DNA from: Betaproteobacteria bacterium
GTDB taxonomy: Bacteria; Pseudomonadota; Gammaproteobacteria; Burkholderiales; Eutrophovitaceae
Reading direction: 5' to 3'
Length of the DNA stretch: 64,000 bases
Assembly: GCA_020354125.1 (NCBI GenBank)
Contig: CP070643.1
Span: 2,478,488-2,542,487 of the forward strand
Notes under the pieces: model-generated
What the model saw: the letters and a program-made list of their open reading frames with translations, nothing else
The model's database searches: none
What the model was told of the DNA's origin: nothing
Translations under genes and position numbers: made by a program
Shown here: positions 48,023-55,924 of the stretch, in pieces
Layout: every line of letters begins with the position of its first letter
Numbering within the stretch: position 1 is the first letter of the stretch

Positions 48023-48572
48023 TAAGCGACGCAATTTGCGTCGCTTCATCGTCGCCACGTTCCTCGGCGCGGCGTGTCTGTCAGCACAGGCAGAACGGGC
48101 CGATCGCGACAAGCCGGTCAACATCGAGGCGGATAAGGTCGAGATCGACGACCAGAAAAAGGAAGCGATTTTCCAGGGCAATGTGGTGCTGACCCAGGGA
48201 ACGCTGATGCTCAAGGCGGACCGCATCGTCGTCAACCAGGATGAAAGCGGTTTCCAGTCCGGCGTCGCATACGGCAAGCCAGCCTATTTTCGACAAAAAC
48301 GTGAGGGCTACGAGGATTTCATTGAAGGCGAGGCGGAACGGCTCGAGTATCACGGTCAGCAAGAGAAGGTCGAGCTGTTCATCAACGCGAAGTTGACGCG
48401 CGGTGGCGACGAGGTTCGCGGCAACTACATTTCCTATAGCGCACTGACCGAGTTCTTCGAAGTGATGGGCGAACAACCTGGTACGGCACCGGGTACCACT
48501 GGTGGCCGGGTGCGCGCAATCATTCAGCCGCGCAATGAAGAGGAAGATGGCGAAAGCACCGAATCCCAATAA
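48012..48572 (+). CDS. lptA: LPS transport periplasmic protein LptA
   Basis: Periplasmic bridge protein for LPS. A signal peptide ends near SAQA (about residue 27). The OstA-like beta-jellyroll includes PVNIEADKVEIDDQKKEAIFQGNVVLTQGTLML (seen in parts), and the tail is acidic. ATG 48012 is chosen from the signal peptide; it overlaps lptC by 11 bases. 186 residues, the usual length. Confidence 0.94.
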   Translation: MSADKRRNLRRFIVATFLGAACLSAQAERADRDKPVNIEADKVEIDDQKKEAIFQGNVVLTQGTLMLKADRIVVNQDESGFQSGVAYGKPAYFRQKREGYEDFIEGEAERLEYHGQQEKVELFINAKLTRGGDEVRGNYISYSALTEFFEVMGEQPGTAPGTTGGRVRAIIQPRNEEEDGESTESQ

Positions 48573-48641
48573 ACGCAGCCGGGTAGTGCCAATCGTTGAC
48601 CGACTTGCCAACCATCTCCGCGTGCGTTTCGTAACTGTTCG

Positions 48642-49367
48642 ATGAGCAAGCTGCGAGCAGACCGCCTGAAAAAACGCTACAAGGCGCGCACAGTAGTCAA
48701 GGATGTTTCACTCGAAGTGGAAAGCGGTGAAGTCGTCGGATTACTCGGCCCCAACGGTGCCGGCAAGACAACCTGTTTCTACATGATGGTGGGGTTGACC
48801 GCCGTTGATGGCGGTGAGCTCTATCTTGACGAGAAAACGCTCACCCACATGCCGATTCACCGTCGGGCACGTCTCGGCCTCAGCTACCTGCCCCAGGAGG
48901 CATCGATTTTTCGCAAGTTGACCGTAGCCGAGAATATCAAGGCGGTGCTGGAACTGAGCGGCCATAACGGCGCTGACAAGGGCAAATCCCGCCTCGATAA
49001 GTTGCTGCATGAGTTGCACATCGCCCACCTGAAAAACAGCCCGGCGATTAGCCTGTCCGGCGGAGAGCGTCGCCGCGCCGAAATCGCGCGGGCACTGGCC
49101 ACCGATCCACGGTTCATCTTGCTTGACGAGCCGTTTGCCGGGGTCGACCCGATCGCCGTGCTCGATATTCAGAAAATCATCCGTTTTCTTAAAGAACGTG
49201 AAATTGGTGTGCTAATCACCGACCACAATGTCCGCGAAACACTGGGCATTTGCGATCGCGCTTACATTATCAACGACGGCTCCGTTCTGGCCTGCGGAAA
49301 GCCAGAAGAAATCGTTTATAATGAAAGTGTAAGAAAAGTCTATTTAGGCGAACATTTCCGTTTGTAA
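48642..49367 (+). CDS. lptB: LPS export ABC transporter ATP-binding protein LptB
   Basis: ATPase powering LPS extraction with LptFG. Walker [10 protein letters not shown], signature [15 protein letters not shown] and Walker [14 protein letters not shown] are intact; 241 residues match E. coli. The gene lies between lptA and rpoN, the standard order. Confidence 0.97.
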   Translation: MSKLRADRLKKRYKARTVVKDVSLEVESGEVVGLLGPNGAGKTTCFYMMVGLTAVDGGELYLDEKTLTHMPIHRRARLGLSYLPQEASIFRKLTVAENIKAVLELSGHNGADKGKSRLDKLLHELHIAHLKNSPAISLSGGERRRAEIARALATDPRFILLDEPFAGVDPIAVLDIQKIIRFLKEREIGVLITDHNVRETLGICDRAYIINDGSVLACGKPEEIVYNESVRKVYLGEHFRL

Positions 49368-49414
49368 ATGCGCCTCTGGTCCCCAATCCGAACCCACTCC
49401 ACACCGGCTCCGGC

Positions 49415-50839
49415 ATGAAGCACTCACTGCAGCTCAAGCTGTCTCAGCACCTGACGCTGACGCCACAGTTGCAGCAGTCGATTCGTCTTCTGCAGCTGTC
49501 GACGCTGGAACTAAACCAGGAGATCGAGCGCTTCCTGCAGGAGAACCCGCTGCTGGAGCGTGAGGAGGAAGAAGAGTCGCAGGAAGCGGCTGCCCCGGCA
49601 GGGCAGGAGGCGACCGTCGCGACGACGACCAGTTCCAGTGAGGTTGCAGCACCGGAGCAGCCAACGCAGCCGGAATGGACTGGCGAGGAGGGATACAGCT
49701 CATACGGCACTCCCGAATCGGACGATGACGACTCAGAGCAACCGCAGGCTGCCGGGCCCGCCAGCCTTCGCGATCATCTTCTTTCCCAGTTGTCATTGAT
49801 GCAGCTCTCCGAGCGAGACACACATCTGGTCGCTTACCTGATCGACAATCTCAACGATGACGGGTTTATTCAGGACGAGCTCGAGGAACTGGCCGCACTG
49901 TTACCGGAAGAGCTCGAAGTCGACAGCGAAGACCTAGGCATCGCGCTGAAGTACCTGCAAAGCCTGGAACCCGCCGGGGTCGGCGCGCGCAATATCGGAG
50001 AGTGCCTGGCGCTGCAAATTGAAGCACTGCCGGAGGACACCCCATTCCGCTCCCAGGCTTTGCAGGTTGTACGTGATCACCTCGATACGCTGGCAGTTCG
50101 CGACTACACAAAACTAAAGAAAATCCTGCGCTGTGACGATGACACGCTACGAGGCATCCAGAACCTGATCACCCACCTGAATCCGAGGCCGGCAGCGAAC
50201 TATACCGGTGGGGAGGCCCGATATGTGGTGCCCGATGTGATCGTGCGCAAGATAAAAGGAATGTGGGTTGCCTCCCTAAACCCTGACGCGATGCCAAAAT
50301 TGCGGGTTAATCGCATGTATGCTGACATTCTTCACCGCAACCGCGATGCCAGCTTGCAACAACTTTCGGGTCAGTTGCAGGAGGCCAAGTGGCTGATCAA
50401 GAATGTGCAGCAGCGATTCGATACGATCCTGCGTGTATCGCAGGCGATCATCGACCGGCAGCGACACTTTTTTGAACACGGCGAAGTCGCCATGCGACCG
50501 CTTGTGTTGCGCGAAATCGCCGAGACGCTGGACCTTCACGAATCAACCGTGTCACGGGTGACAACCCAGAAATTTATGTTCACGCCGAGGGGCATCTTCG
50601 AACTCAAGTATTTCTTCGGCAGCCATGTGACCACCGAAACCGGCGGTGCCTGTTCGGCGACCGCCATTCGTGCGCTGATCAAACAACTGGTTGGCGAAGA
50701 GGACCGGCGCAGTCCGCTGTCGGACAGTCAGATTTCAGAGATTCTCGGCAAGCAGGGTATTGTCGTGGCACGCCGAACAATCGCCAAATACCGCGAATCG
50801 CTGCAGATACTCCCCGTCAATCTGCGCAAATCAATCTAG
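49415..50839 (+). CDS. rpoN: RNA polymerase sigma-54 factor
   Basis: Alternative sigma factor that recognises -24/-12 promoters and needs an AAA+ activator. Region I is glutamine- and leucine-rich (MKHSLQLKLSQHLTLTPQLQQSIRLLQ). An acidic region II spans about 50-110. The core-binding and DNA-binding regions follow, ending with the RpoN box ARRTIAKYRE (452-461). 474 residues. It should serve the two sigma-54 promoters of the pilus region in this window. Confidence 0.97.
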   Translation: MKHSLQLKLSQHLTLTPQLQQSIRLLQLSTLELNQEIERFLQENPLLEREEEEESQEAAAPAGQEATVATTTSSSEVAAPEQPTQPEWTGEEGYSSYGTPESDDDDSEQPQAAGPASLRDHLLSQLSLMQLSERDTHLVAYLIDNLNDDGFIQDELEELAALLPEELEVDSEDLGIALKYLQSLEPAGVGARNIGECLALQIEALPEDTPFRSQALQVVRDHLDTLAVRDYTKLKKILRCDDDTLRGIQNLITHLNPRPAANYTGGEARYVVPDVIVRKIKGMWVASLNPDAMPKLRVNRMYADILHRNRDASLQQLSGQLQEAKWLIKNVQQRFDTILRVSQAIIDRQRHFFEHGEVAMRPLVLREIAETLDLHESTVSRVTTQKFMFTPRGIFELKYFFGSHVTTETGGACSATAIRALIKQLVGEEDRRSPLSDSQISEILGKQGIVVARRTIAKYRESLQILPVNLRKSI

Positions 50840-50866
50840 ATTCAAAGTTCCGCAGGAGAGCAGCGC

Positions 50867-51187
50867 ATGAACTTAAAGGTCTCCGGGCATCATCTCGACG
50901 TCACACCTGCAATTCATGGTTATATCGAAGAGAAGATGGCACGCATCTCGCGCCACTTTGATCAGGTGATGGACGTTGACATCATTCTGTCTGTCAACAA
51001 ACTCGATCAGAAAGTCGAAGCAAAAGTGCATCTCAGCGGGAAAGACCTGTACTGTGAGTCGATTGACGCGGACATGTACGCCGCGATTGACGGCCTGGCT
51101 GACAAGCTCGATCGTGTGGTACTGAAACACAAGGAGCGACTTGTGGATCACCATAACCAGGAGTCCATCCGACGCGCCCAGGGCTAG
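50867..51187 (+). CDS. hpf: Ribosome hibernation promoting factor, short form
   Basis: Binds the 30S decoding site in stationary phase and favours 100S dimers. 106 residues of the S30AE/YfiA fold, without the extra dimerisation domain of long HPF. A Shine-Dalgarno AGGAG lies 9 bases before the ATG. Directly downstream of rpoN as in many proteobacteria. Confidence 0.94.
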   Translation: MNLKVSGHHLDVTPAIHGYIEEKMARISRHFDQVMDVDIILSVNKLDQKVEAKVHLSGKDLYCESIDADMYAAIDGLADKLDRVVLKHKERLVDHHNQESIRRAQG

Positions 51188-51204
51188 GCGCCGGATAACC
51201 TACC

Positions 51205-51690
51205 ATGCGGCTGCTCGAGCGACTCCTACCTGCCAGCAATGTCATCCTCGACCTGGATGTCACCAGCAAGAAGCGCGTATTCGAGCACGCCGGACTGCTG
51301 TTCGAGAATACGCTTGGTATCGGTCGCGGCAAGATCTTTGACGCCTTGCTGGCACGCGAGCGGCTCGGCTCGACCGGTCTCGGTCATGGTGTGGCCATTC
51401 CGCACGGACGCATCAGCGGCCTGAAGGAAGCAGCCGGCGCGTTCATTCGCACCAAGACACCAATCGCTTTCGAAGCACCGGACGCGAACCCGGTCAATCT
51501 GATCTTTGTTCTGTTAGTGCCCGAGAAAGCAACGGACCAACACCTGCAGATCCTGTCCGAACTGGCCCAAATGTTTAGCGAGCGCAACATTCGCACAACG
51601 CTGAATGATGTCGCCGACGCCGATACGGCGCAGCGCGCCATCATTGAATGGGAGCCGCATGCCCCGGATCGGCGTCGCGCAGCTGTTTGA
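51205..51690 (+). CDS. ptsN: Nitrogen-regulatory PTS enzyme IIA (PtsN)
   Basis: Regulatory phosphoacceptor of the nitrogen PTS, affecting potassium transport and carbon/nitrogen balance. The phosphorylated histidine is H67 in GHGVAIPHGRI. 161 residues. It overlaps hprK by 32 bases. Confidence 0.94.
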   Translation: MRLLERLLPASNVILDLDVTSKKRVFEHAGLLFENTLGIGRGKIFDALLARERLGSTGLGHGVAIPHGRISGLKEAAGAFIRTKTPIAFEAPDANPVNLIFVLLVPEKATDQHLQILSELAQMFSERNIRTTLNDVADADTAQRAIIEWEPHAPDRRRAAV

Positions 51691-52600
51691 CGACAACGCC
51701 GACGCGCTTGACCTCAAATGGGTTTCCGGGTCGCGCGACTCAGCGCCCTTTCTGGACAGTACCGACGTCAATCAATCATCACAGGGTTTGATCGGCCACC
51801 TCAATCTGGTTCATCCCAACTGGATTCAGATTTTTAGCCGCACTGAAGCGGCCTATTTTTCCGGTCTTAACGAACAAGCTCAACGCGAAGCACTGGAGCG
51901 CATCACGGGCAGTGGCTTGGTGTGCATCATTCTGTCTGATGGTGAGTTGGCACCGCCGTCGCTGGCCGATTTCGGAAAGGCCAGGAACGTCCCGGTTATC
52001 GCCTCGCCGATGGCAAGCCTGCAGGTGATCTGGGTCATGCGCACCTATCTGGGTCGGGCGTTGGCCGAGTTCGTGACGCGCCATGGTGTGCTGCTCGACG
52101 TGCTCGGTGTAGGCGTGCTGCTCACCGGGGAAAGTGGCGTGGGTAAGAGCGAACTGGCCCTGGAACTGATATCGCGCGGCTCGGGACTGGTTGCCGACGA
52201 CGTCGTCGAGCTTTACCACATCGGGCCGAGCACACTCGAGGGGCGCAGTCCGCAACTACTGAAGGATTTCTTGGAAGTGCGCGGATTGGGCATGCTCAAC
52301 ATCCGCACCATTTTTGGTGAGACTGCGGTACGCCGACGCAAGAATCTGAAATTGATTGTCCAGCTCGAGAAGCCGGTCGGCGGCAACATCCCGGGGGTCG
52401 AGCGGTTGCCGTTGAACGCCAGCGTCGAGCGCATTCTCGACGTCGATATCCGCACCGTGCAATTGCCAGTGGCGGCCGGTCGTAACCTGGCGGTGCTGGT
52501 CGAAGCAGCGGTACGCAATTATGTGCTGCAGCTGCGCGGCATCGACAGCACTCAGGAGTTTATCCAGCGCCAGGAAGGCTACCTCGGTTCGCAGGAGTAG
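51659..52600 (+). CDS. hprK: HPr kinase/phosphorylase
   Basis: Bifunctional enzyme acting on a serine of HPr-like proteins. 313 residues: an N-terminal domain, P-loop GESGVGKS (157-164), and the family signature EVRGLGMLNIRTIFGE (about 208-223). ATG 51659 follows GGGAG and lies inside ptsN in another frame. HprK alongside ptsN and rapZ is known in several proteobacteria outside the enterics. No HPr or enzyme I gene is present in the window. Confidence 0.93.
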   Translation: MPRIGVAQLFDDNADALDLKWVSGSRDSAPFLDSTDVNQSSQGLIGHLNLVHPNWIQIFSRTEAAYFSGLNEQAQREALERITGSGLVCIILSDGELAPPSLADFGKARNVPVIASPMASLQVIWVMRTYLGRALAEFVTRHGVLLDVLGVGVLLTGESGVGKSELALELISRGSGLVADDVVELYHIGPSTLEGRSPQLLKDFLEVRGLGMLNIRTIFGETAVRRRKNLKLIVQLEKPVGGNIPGVERLPLNASVERILDVDIRTVQLPVAAGRNLAVLVEAAVRNYVLQLRGIDSTQEFIQRQEGYLGSQE

Positions 52601-52671
52601 CCATGCCGAAGCCGTGCAATGTGTGCAGCTTTGTAACCGGCAAGACACGCTTTTTCGCTAGTGTGTGAACC

Positions 52672-53514
52672 ATGATGCAACTGGTCATCATCACCGGACT
52701 CTCTGGCTCGGGCAAAAGTATTGCTCTCAAAGTGCTGGAAGACAGCGGCTATTACTGTGTTGATAATCTCCCAGCCCAGTTGTTGCGCGAAACCGTCGAC
52801 TTCTTGCGCAACAGCGGTACTCAGCGGGTTGCCATCAGTATCGATGTACGCAGCGGATCGAGTCTGGTACATCTGCCGGAATTGTTGGAGCAGATGAAGT
52901 CGAGTGACCTCGAGACGCATATTGTGTTTCTCGACTCCAAAGCAGAAACGCTGGTGAAGCGTTTCTCCGAAACGCGCCGGCGACATCCGCTGGCAGAGGA
53001 CGACCGCACGCTGATTGAGAGCATCCAACTCGAACGCGAACTACTCGAGAAAGTCGGCACCCTCGGACATCGCATAGATACCAGCGATCTGAATCCGAAT
53101 GCGCTGAGAAACTGGGTGCGCGATCTGCTGGATTTGGACGACAGTGAACTTGTGCTGCTGTTTCAATCGTTCGGGTTCAAACATGGCATCCCTCTCGATG
53201 CGGATTTCGTTTTCGATGTGCGCTGCCTGCCAAATCCGCATTACGATCCGAAGCTACGCGACTTCACGGGGCGCGATTCTCAGGTAGTGACGTTTCTCGA
53301 AGCAAACGCCGACGTTGAGGACATGCGTGAACACATCCGCACATTTGTCGAACGCTGGTTGCCGTGTTTCGTGCGCGACAACCGGAACTATCTGACAGTG
53401 GCGATCGGCTGCACCGGCGGGCGGCATCGCTCTGTGTACCTTGCCGAACGGCTTGCGGAATATTTCGGCAAAGAACGCCAGGTGCTGGTTCGCCATCGCG
53501 AGTTGGCAGAGTAA
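52672..53514 (+). CDS. rapZ: RNase adapter / nucleotide-binding protein RapZ
   Basis: P-loop protein that in E. coli delivers the small RNA GlmZ to RNase E and so controls amino-sugar synthesis. Walker A GLSGSGKS (9-16), and conserved CIGCTGGxHRSV near the C-terminus (seen as [12 protein letters not shown]). 280 residues. ATG 52675 is equally possible as start. Confidence 0.94.
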   Translation: MMQLVIITGLSGSGKSIALKVLEDSGYYCVDNLPAQLLRETVDFLRNSGTQRVAISIDVRSGSSLVHLPELLEQMKSSDLETHIVFLDSKAETLVKRFSETRRRHPLAEDDRTLIESIQLERELLEKVGTLGHRIDTSDLNPNALRNWVRDLLDLDDSELVLLFQSFGFKHGIPLDADFVFDVRCLPNPHYDPKLRDFTGRDSQVVTFLEANADVEDMREHIRTFVERWLPCFVRDNRNYLTVAIGCTGGRHRSVYLAERLAEYFGKERQVLVRHRELAE

Positions 53515-53562
53515 TCACGATGTGGCTGGCCGCAACATGCGTCTAATCGACGTGATCGATCG

Positions 53563-54189
53563 ATGACTCCGGCTCGCACAGTGACGCTGGCTCTGACCGG
53601 CGCATCCGGCATGCCCTACGGCGTGCGGCTGCTCGAATGCCTGCTGCAGTCAGGGACCCGCGTTTACCTGATCTACTCGCAAGCAGCGCAGATCGTCGCC
53701 CGGCAGGAAATGGATCTGTCTCTTCCGTCACGCGCCAAGGACGCCGCAACGTTTCTGTCCGAACGCTACGCACCACAGGAAGGGCAGCTACGCGTTTTCG
53801 CGCGCGAAGAATGGTTTGCGCCGGTGGCGTCAGGATCGAACCCGGCTGACGCGATGGTTATTTGCCCCTGCACCATGGGTACACTAGGGTCGGTCGCGGC
53901 GGGACTTTCCGACAATCTGATTGAACGCGCCGCTGATGTCATGCTCAAAGAAAAGCGGCCGCTTATTCTAGTGCCGCGCGAAACGCCGTTATCAACAATT
54001 CATCTGGAGAACATGCTGCGTCTCGGTCGCGCCGGTGCCACCATCCTGCCGGCCAATCCCGGCTTCTATCATCATCCGGACAGCGTCGAGGCGCTGGTCG
54101 ATTTCGTCGTTGCACGGATACTCGATCAACTCAAGATTGATCACGACCTGATGTCACGTTGGGGTGAGCAGCGCCATGCCGACGAATAA
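53563..54189 (+). CDS. ubiX: Flavin prenyltransferase UbiX
   Basis: Makes prenylated FMN, the cofactor of the UbiD decarboxylase in ubiquinone synthesis. 208 residues with the FMN site ALTGASGMPYGVRLLE at the N-terminus, CPCTMGTLGSVAAGLSDNLIERAADV, and VPRETPLSTIHLENML. ubiD is not in the window. Confidence 0.96.
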   Translation: MTPARTVTLALTGASGMPYGVRLLECLLQSGTRVYLIYSQAAQIVARQEMDLSLPSRAKDAATFLSERYAPQEGQLRVFAREEWFAPVASGSNPADAMVICPCTMGTLGSVAAGLSDNLIERAADVMLKEKRPLILVPRETPLSTIHLENMLRLGRAGATILPANPGFYHHPDSVEALVDFVVARILDQLKIDHDLMSRWGEQRHADE

Positions 54190-54223
54190 GTAGCGATGAC
54201 TGAATGGCAATAGCTGAAGAGCG

Positions 54224-54835
54224 ATGACTGAACAGCCGACTCCGGGCGCCGAAGGCATGGATACGCTACCAATGCCCATATTTCCGCTTGGCCTGGTACT
54301 GTTCCCGGGAGCGAAGCTGCCGCTCAAGATCTTCGAGCAACGCTATCTGGAGATGACCAAAGCGTGCGTGCGCGACAATTCGGTATTCGGCGTGTGTTGC
54401 ATTCTGCACGGACAGGAAGTCGGCGCACCTGCCGAGCACGCGCAAATCGGCTGCAGCGCACGCATCGCCGAATGGGACATGCCGCACCCGAACCTGTTTC
54501 ATCTAATGTGTACCGGCGAACGGGTCTTTCGGGTGCTCGATTTGCGCATCGAGTCAAACGGTCTGATCACCGGCACGGTGCAGTGGTTAACCAGCGATAC
54601 CGCCGGAGTCGACGCCAACAGCTTTGACGTTTGCCGTAACGCGCTTGAAAGCTTCGCCAAACAAGCTGGTGAAACAATCTTCGCAGGCCCGCCGCAATTC
54701 GACGATCCGGAATGGGTCAGTTACCGTCTCTCGGAATTCCTTCCCATCGACTGGCAGCGCAAACAAGCGCTGCTCGAACAACGCAGCACCGCGCAGCGGC
54801 TTGCCGCCATTTCCAGAATGCTTCAGCCCGCCTGA
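54224..54835 (+). CDS. LON N-terminal substrate-binding domain protein
   Basis: 203 residues made only of the LON substrate-binding domain (PMPIFPLGLVLFPGAKLPLKIFEQRYLEM), with no ATPase or protease part. Function is not established. Its start region is duplicated: AGCGATGACTGAA occurs at 54192-54204 and again at 54220-54232; the first copy opens a five-codon frame (M-T-E-W-Q-stop, 54196-54213). The 3' end overlaps mutY by 13 bases, tail to tail. Confidence 0.88.
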   Translation: MTEQPTPGAEGMDTLPMPIFPLGLVLFPGAKLPLKIFEQRYLEMTKACVRDNSVFGVCCILHGQEVGAPAEHAQIGCSARIAEWDMPHPNLFHLMCTGERVFRVLDLRIESNGLITGTVQWLTSDTAGVDANSFDVCRNALESFAKQAGETIFAGPPQFDDPEWVSYRLSEFLPIDWQRKQALLEQRSTAQRLAAISRMLQPA

Positions 54836-55905
54836 CCCGGAACGGCTTGCAGTGCGAGCCGACCACGCAGCTGCGACACCAGTTTGCGTACCGGCACCGG
54901 TATCGGATAGTGCATCGCTTCATCGAGCCCGACCCACGCGCGACCCGGCATCTCGGCCTGGGACTGACGCTGCTCCACCCGGCACAACAGCGGTGCAATG
55001 GTCAGGGAAAAATGCGTGAAGCCATGTTCGATTGGCGTCATTTGATCAATCGCGCGTACTTCAGCACCGAACTGACTACGACAAGCCTGCATCGCGTTAC
55101 CCACGGCATCGATCTCGGGAAAGCTCCACAAGCCACCCCAGATTCCCGGTGCCGGGCGCTTTTCGATCATCAACCGGCCATCGTGTTCCATCACCAGCAT
55201 CACCGTTGAGCGCTGCGGGCGCATCTTCTTCGGCCGCGGTGTGGGCAGCACATCGGTGCACTCGAGCAATCTTGCCGTGCACCCCTGCGCCAACGGGCAG
55301 TTTCCACAACGGGGACGCGAGCGGGTACATACTTGCGCACCCAGATCCATCAAACCTTGCGTGTAGGCCTGCACATCACGCTCAGGAAGCAGTTTTTCGG
55401 CGAGGCACCACAAACGGTCTGCGACCGCTTTGACGCCCGGATAGCCCTCGATGCCAAAGTAGCGCGCAAATACACGCTTGACGTTGCCATCGAGGATGGG
55501 GTGGCGCTGGCCAAACGAAAAGACTGCGATCGCGCCGGCAGTCGAACGCCCTACCCCGGGCAACGCAACGATGTCATCAAAGCAAGTCGGGAACTGCCCT
55601 TCGTGTATGCATGAAATCTGGCGAGCGGCCCGGTGCAGATTGCGCGCCCGCGCGTAGTAGCCGAGACCGCTCCACACCGCCAGTACGTCGTCTTCTTCCG
55701 CCTCCGCCAAGTGTTGCAGCGTCGGAAAACGCTTCAGGAAACGGTCGAAATACGGTACCACCGCGTTGACCTGGGTCTGTTGCAGCATGATTTCCGATAA
55801 CCACACCCGATACGGATCAGCCATCTTTTGCCAGGGCAAATCGTGCCGGCCTTCACGACGCTGCCACTCAGTGACGTTGCTCGCGAAATCTGATGCTTCG
55901 GTCAT
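54823..55905 (-). CDS. mutY: A/G-specific adenine glycosylase MutY
   Basis: Base-excision repair enzyme removing adenine paired with 8-oxoguanine. The helix-hairpin-helix glycosylase domain has SEIMLQQTQV and LPGVGRSTAGAI; the 4Fe-4S loop is C-x6-C-x2-C-x5-C (CTRSRPRCGNCPLAQGC). A C-terminal NUDIX-like domain (about 225-350) recognises 8-oxoG. 360 residues. Downstream of asmA by 19 bases. Confidence 0.96.
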   Translation of the reverse strand: MTEASDFASNVTEWQRREGRHDLPWQKMADPYRVWLSEIMLQQTQVNAVVPYFDRFLKRFPTLQHLAEAEEDDVLAVWSGLGYYARARNLHRAARQISCIHEGQFPTCFDDIVALPGVGRSTAGAIAVFSFGQRHPILDGNVKRVFARYFGIEGYPGVKAVADRLWCLAEKLLPERDVQAYTQGLMDLGAQVCTRSRPRCGNCPLAQGCTARLLECTDVLPTPRPKKMRPQRSTVMLVMEHDGRLMIEKRPAPGIWGGLWSFPEIDAVGNAMQACRSQFGAEVRAIDQMTPIEHGFTHFSLTIAPLLCRVEQRQSQAEMPGRAWVGLDEAMHYPIPVPVRKLVSQLRGRLALQAVPGQAG

Positions 55906-55924
55906 GTGTGTTTTTTCGAGTGCA

